Assembly (NCBI RefSeq): GCF_047468865.1
Contig: NZ_JBLGTV010000001.1
Coordinates: 1-64,000, forward strand
From: Castellaniella hirudinis_A
Lineage (GTDB): Bacteria; Pseudomonadota; Gammaproteobacteria; Burkholderiales; Burkholderiaceae_B
Direction of reading: 5' to 3'
DNA length: 64,000 nucleotides
Shown: positions 61,547 to 64,000 of the stretch, one piece after another
Position numbering within the stretch: position 1 is the first letter of the stretch
Layout of the letters: each line of letters opens with the position of its first letter
The notes under the pieces: model-generated
What the model was told of the DNA's origin: nothing
Database searches by the model: none
The model's input: the letters and a program-made list of their open reading frames with translations, nothing else
Position numbers and translations under genes: made by a program

Positions 61547-63121
61547 ATGGCCCTTCCCCAATGGACTGACCAGCAAGTCTTCGATCAGATGAACTCCGGC
61601 AGTAAATGGTTTAGCCCGGTCATAACGTATGCCTTTCCCCAGTCTACCAGCGCATTTTCTGACCCGGAGCTGGCCGACGTCTTGACTGGGTTCTCACCCC
61701 TGAACGCGGCGCAGCAGCCCCTGGCTCAGTTGGGCATGATGTTGTGGGATGATCTGATCGCGCCTAGCATTGTCCAGGGGTCGGTGCACAACGCCGACAT
61801 CCTGGTCAGCAATACGTCTGCTACCGAGGGCTACGCCTTTGCCCTCTATCCGCGCGATGGCGGCACGGTCTGGTTCTCGTCCCATCATGACAACCTGCAG
61901 GCGCCGAAAATCGGCGAACACGGCTTTATCACCTTTGTGCACGAAATCGGCCACGCGCTGGGTCTGAATCACATGGGGGGTTACAACGGCGACGATGACG
62001 ATGGGCCGTCGTCCTACCAGGACAGCGACATGCTGTCGATCATGTCGTATTATGGCCCGGGCATGAACCGGGGCGAAGGCCTGGTGGCCTGGGGCGATTG
62101 GTTCGGGGCCGATGGCCGGGGGTATTCGGCCCAGACGCCGATGGTCAACGATATCATGGTGATCCAGGAGATGTATGGGGCCGACACCACCACCCGGGTA
62201 GAGGACACGGTCTATGGTTTTGGCTCTAATGTCCAGGGCCCCCAGGCACAGATTTTCGATTTTTCCGTCAATGAATACCCCATTCTGACGATTTACGACG
62301 CCGGCGGGGTGGACACCCTGAATCTCAGCGGCTGGGGGACGGATAGTCTGGTCAACCTCAATCCGGGCCAGTATTCCTCTGTCAATGGCATGACCAACAA
62401 TCTCGCCATCGCCTGGACGACGCTTATCGAAAACGCCGTGACCGGGGCGGGCAACGACGTCTTGCGCGGCAATGCCGCCGATAACTACCTGAATGGCGGC
62501 GACGGGCAGGACAGCGCGGTGTTCAGCGGGGCGCTGCCTGGCTACGACCTGAGCTACAACGTGTTCAGCCGGGAATACGCCGTGCTGGATCTGACGGCGA
62601 ACCGGGACGGAACCGATACGCTGCTTAATATCGAATACGCCAATTTCAACGGCTTCCAGGCCAACCTGAATGATCTGACTCCGGCGGTCTACCGGTTTTA
62701 TAACGCCGACCTGGGCCTGCATTTCTATACGTCCAATAACGACGAAGCCACGGCTGTGACCCAGTTGAACGGTTTTGCGTATGAAGGCGAGGTGTTTGGC
62801 CGCAGCGTCGATGGCGCCAGCATTCCCGGTGCGGACACTGTGGTCGTGCAGCGTTTCTACAACCAGGCCACGGGCGATCACTTCTATACCGCAGGGGTGG
62901 ACGAGGCCAATAGTCTTATGGAAATCGGCGGAGCCTGGCAGTACGAAGGGCAGGCTTTCAATGCCTACGGCACCCAAGCGGATGGCACGACGGCGCTGTA
63001 CCGCTTCTTGAATGCCGAGTCCGGTACCCATTTCTACACGGCGGATACCGCCGAGATGGAAGCCGTGATGCAAAGCGGCCATTTCAACTACGAAGGCATT
63101 GCCTTTTACGTGACCGCCTGA
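61547..63121 (+). CDS. M10 (serralysin-like) metalloprotease with DUF5648 repeats, copy 2
   Basis: This 524-residue paralogue of the gene at 59664 has the same domain order and zinc motif HEIGHALGLNH (residues 132-142; both forms fit HExxHxxGxxH). Differences from copy 1 cluster in the first 125 residues (about 19 changes), whereas the remaining 400 have roughly nine. The ribosome site and leader are identical. The pair probably arose by tandem duplication, with N-terminal divergence that could change activation or specificity. Confidence 0.88.
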   Translation: MALPQWTDQQVFDQMNSGSKWFSPVITYAFPQSTSAFSDPELADVLTGFSPLNAAQQPLAQLGMMLWDDLIAPSIVQGSVHNADILVSNTSATEGYAFALYPRDGGTVWFSSHHDNLQAPKIGEHGFITFVHEIGHALGLNHMGGYNGDDDDGPSSYQDSDMLSIMSYYGPGMNRGEGLVAWGDWFGADGRGYSAQTPMVNDIMVIQEMYGADTTTRVEDTVYGFGSNVQGPQAQIFDFSVNEYPILTIYDAGGVDTLNLSGWGTDSLVNLNPGQYSSVNGMTNNLAIAWTTLIENAVTGAGNDVLRGNAADNYLNGGDGQDSAVFSGALPGYDLSYNVFSREYAVLDLTANRDGTDTLLNIEYANFNGFQANLNDLTPAVYRFYNADLGLHFYTSNNDEATAVTQLNGFAYEGEVFGRSVDGASIPGADTVVVQRFYNQATGDHFYTAGVDEANSLMEIGGAWQYEGQAFNAYGTQADGTTALYRFLNAESGTHFYTADTAEMEAVMQSGHFNYEGIAFYVTA

Positions 63122-63141
63122 GCGTGACCGCTTGATGCGAT

Positions 63142-63162
63142 GCCGGGGGCCTTGCCCCCGGC
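63142..63162 (+). terminator. hairpin after protease copy 2
   Basis: GCCGGGGG-ccttg-CCCCCGGC has the same position as the hairpin after copy 1 but a different loop. Both lack a T run. Confidence 0.45.
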
Positions 63163-63204
63163 GGGCGGCCCTCAAAGAAGTCACGCAAATTCACCCAGGC
63201 AAAG

Positions 63205-63240
63205 AAAAACCGCCTAGGCGTTGGCCCCTAGGCGGTTTCT
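63205..63240 (-). terminator. terminator of tRNA-Arg
   Basis: On the minus strand AACCGCCTAGG...CCTAGGCGGTT is followed by TTTCTTT. It lies 27 bases past the tRNA 3' end and may also end transcription from the protease side. Confidence 0.8.
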
Positions 63241-63266
63241 AACCTGCTGATATTGCAGGGTAATTC

Positions 63267-63343
63267 TGGCGCGGCTGGCAGGATTCGAACCCACGACCCC
63301 TTGGTTCGTAGCCAAGTACTCTATCCAACTGAGCTACAGCCGC
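63267..63343 (-). tRNA. tRNA-Arg (ACG)
   Basis: This 77-base tRNA with encoded CCA has acceptor GCGGCTG/CAGCCGC. The anticodon arm CTTGG-CTACGAA-CCAAG gives anticodon ACG, and the T arm contains GTTCGAATC. A partial copy of its 3' end lies at 61357-61387. Confidence 0.92.
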
Positions 63344-63415
63344 TAAAGAGGCGTAAATATAACATGTTTTTTTAAAGCTGTCATATTACGCTTTTTCCTG
63401 TGATGGCCTGTGGTT

Positions 63416-64000
63416 TCAGGACAAATACACCAGTTGCCCGGTGCCCGCCGGTAATAACCATGCCTCAGCAGGAAAGCGTGTAACTATAGCACGGATTTTA
63501 TCTTCTCGCATTTGGCTGAAGGCCGTGGACAGGGCATCGGCGGTGGTGGCGTCGCGCGTGCGCACGCTGACGCTGTGCCAGCGCGGCGTGGCGCTGCCGG
63601 TGTGGGGGTCGAACAGGTGGCCGAGGTGGCCGCTGGCGTCCAGGGGGGTGCCCGATCCGCTGGAGGTCGCCAGGGCCTGGTCGTGCAGTTCGATGGTGTC
63701 CAGCAGCTGCCCAGCCCGATCCGGGTCGGCCAGGCCGGCCCGCCAGGGGCGGCCGGCGTCGGGCCGGCCCAGGCTGCGGGCTTCGCCCAGGTCGATCAGC
63801 GCGTGTTCCAGGCCGTTGGCGCGCAGCAGTTCGGTGACGCGGTCGGTGATGTACCCCTGGGCGATTCCGTTCAGGGTCAGCGCCATCCCCGGGTGCCTCA
63901 GACGGATGCGGTCGGGCTGGATGTCGATGGCCCGGTAGTCGACCGCAGCCAGGGTTTGCCGCAGCGAGGCGGCCGGCGGCTGGCTGGGGTGCAGGCCCTG
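63416..64000 (-). CDS. apbE: FAD:protein FMN transferase ApbE, 3' part
   Basis: The C-terminal 194 residues of an ApbE-family flavin transferase continue beyond the window edge; the frame is open from base 64000. Motifs include DYRAIDIQPDRIRL, LTLNGIAQGYITDRV, ALIDLGEARSLG, ALATSSGSGTPLDASG and TRDATTADALSTAF (the metal-site T-x-A-D). ApbE attaches FMN to threonine in target proteins in the periplasm. Its N-terminus and lipoprotein or signal sequence lie outside the window. Confidence 0.85.
   Translation of the reverse strand, partial: QGLHPSQPPAASLRQTLAAVDYRAIDIQPDRIRLRHPGMALTLNGIAQGYITDRVTELLRANGLEHALIDLGEARSLGRPDAGRPWRAGLADPDRAGQLLDTIELHDQALATSSGSGTPLDASGHLGHLFDPHTGSATPRWHSVSVRTRDATTADALSTAFSQMREDKIRAIVTRFPAEAWLLPAGTGQLVYLS

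Larger units (their letters stand above)
61480..63162 (+). repeat. tandem protease repeat unit, copy 2
   Basis: This is the second copy of the unit at 59597-61282. Only about 200 bases, holding the tRNA fragment, separate the copies. Confidence 0.85.

Overview
The window looks like the chromosome of a motile, GC-rich betaproteobacterium, probably in the order Burkholderiales and near Alcaligenaceae. The clues are a short flagellin under a sigma-28 promoter, a SulP transporter, a LodA/LodB pair, and tRNA genes that encode CCA. This placement is inferred from family resemblance, not from a search. GC content is high from about 42 to 64 kb and visibly lower from about 8.4 to 29 kb and at 36.8-37.6 kb, as expected for imported surface-glycan genes.

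Layout. (1) 0-2.5 kb: IS3 fragments and an apparently intact IS1634-type element. (2) 2.6-8.1 kb, minus strand: five overlapping genes. Four match the Campylobacter jejuni phosphoramidate pathway: L-glutamine kinase, CTP:phosphoglutamine cytidylyltransferase, gamma-glutamyl-CDP-amidate hydrolase and CDP-amidate kinase (Cj1418, 1416, 1417, 1415). The fifth is a formyltransferase-fold protein with an altered active-site motif. (3) 8.4-15.3 kb: IS wreckage (IS5, IS3, IS630) around two AT-rich methyltransferases, a CDP-glycerol-transferase-like gene and a decayed second copy of the CDP-amidate kinase. (4) 15.4-29.3 kb, plus strand: a dTDP-3-amino-3,6-dideoxyhexose pathway (FdtA/FdtB type) with an FkbH-like protein, an acyl carrier protein, a GNAT acyltransferase and a methyltransferase, then a 1,864-residue multi-domain glycosyltransferase, a GT2 enzyme and a COG5610-type HAD protein. 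(5) 29.4-33.5 kb: a CDP-polyol module (IspD-like, HAD, IspD-SDR fusion, TagB/TagF-like transferase). (6) 33.5-36.8 kb: an ATP-grasp/HAD fusion, a DegT aminotransferase and a methyltransferase. (7) 36.8-42.5 kb: a second giant glycosyltransferase, a GT9 enzyme, and fliC with its sigma-28 promoter. The arrangement suggests that one large locus makes and attaches an unusual glycan (amino sugar, polyol phosphate, phosphoramidate) to flagellin or the cell surface.

(8) 42.6-58.3 kb is mixed chromosome: an Rpn-like pseudogene, a Fur-box TonB receptor, a SulP transporter, a DUF2165 protein, a small Tat-signal protein with a LodA/LodB pair, a GhrA-type reductase, an ADP-ribosylglycohydrolase relative, an M14 peptidase, a candidate small RNA and a diguanylate cyclase. 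(9) 58.3-64 kb: tRNA-Met, a frameshifted metallophosphatase, two tandem near-identical M10 (serralysin-like) metalloproteases with a tRNA-Arg 3' fragment between them, tRNA-Arg, and an ApbE gene cut by the window edge.

The most notable system is the phosphoramidate operon together with its duplicated, decayed kinase. Next are the acyl-ACP amino-sugar module, the mosaic giant glycosyltransferases, the Tat-protein/LodA pair and the unannotated small RNA.
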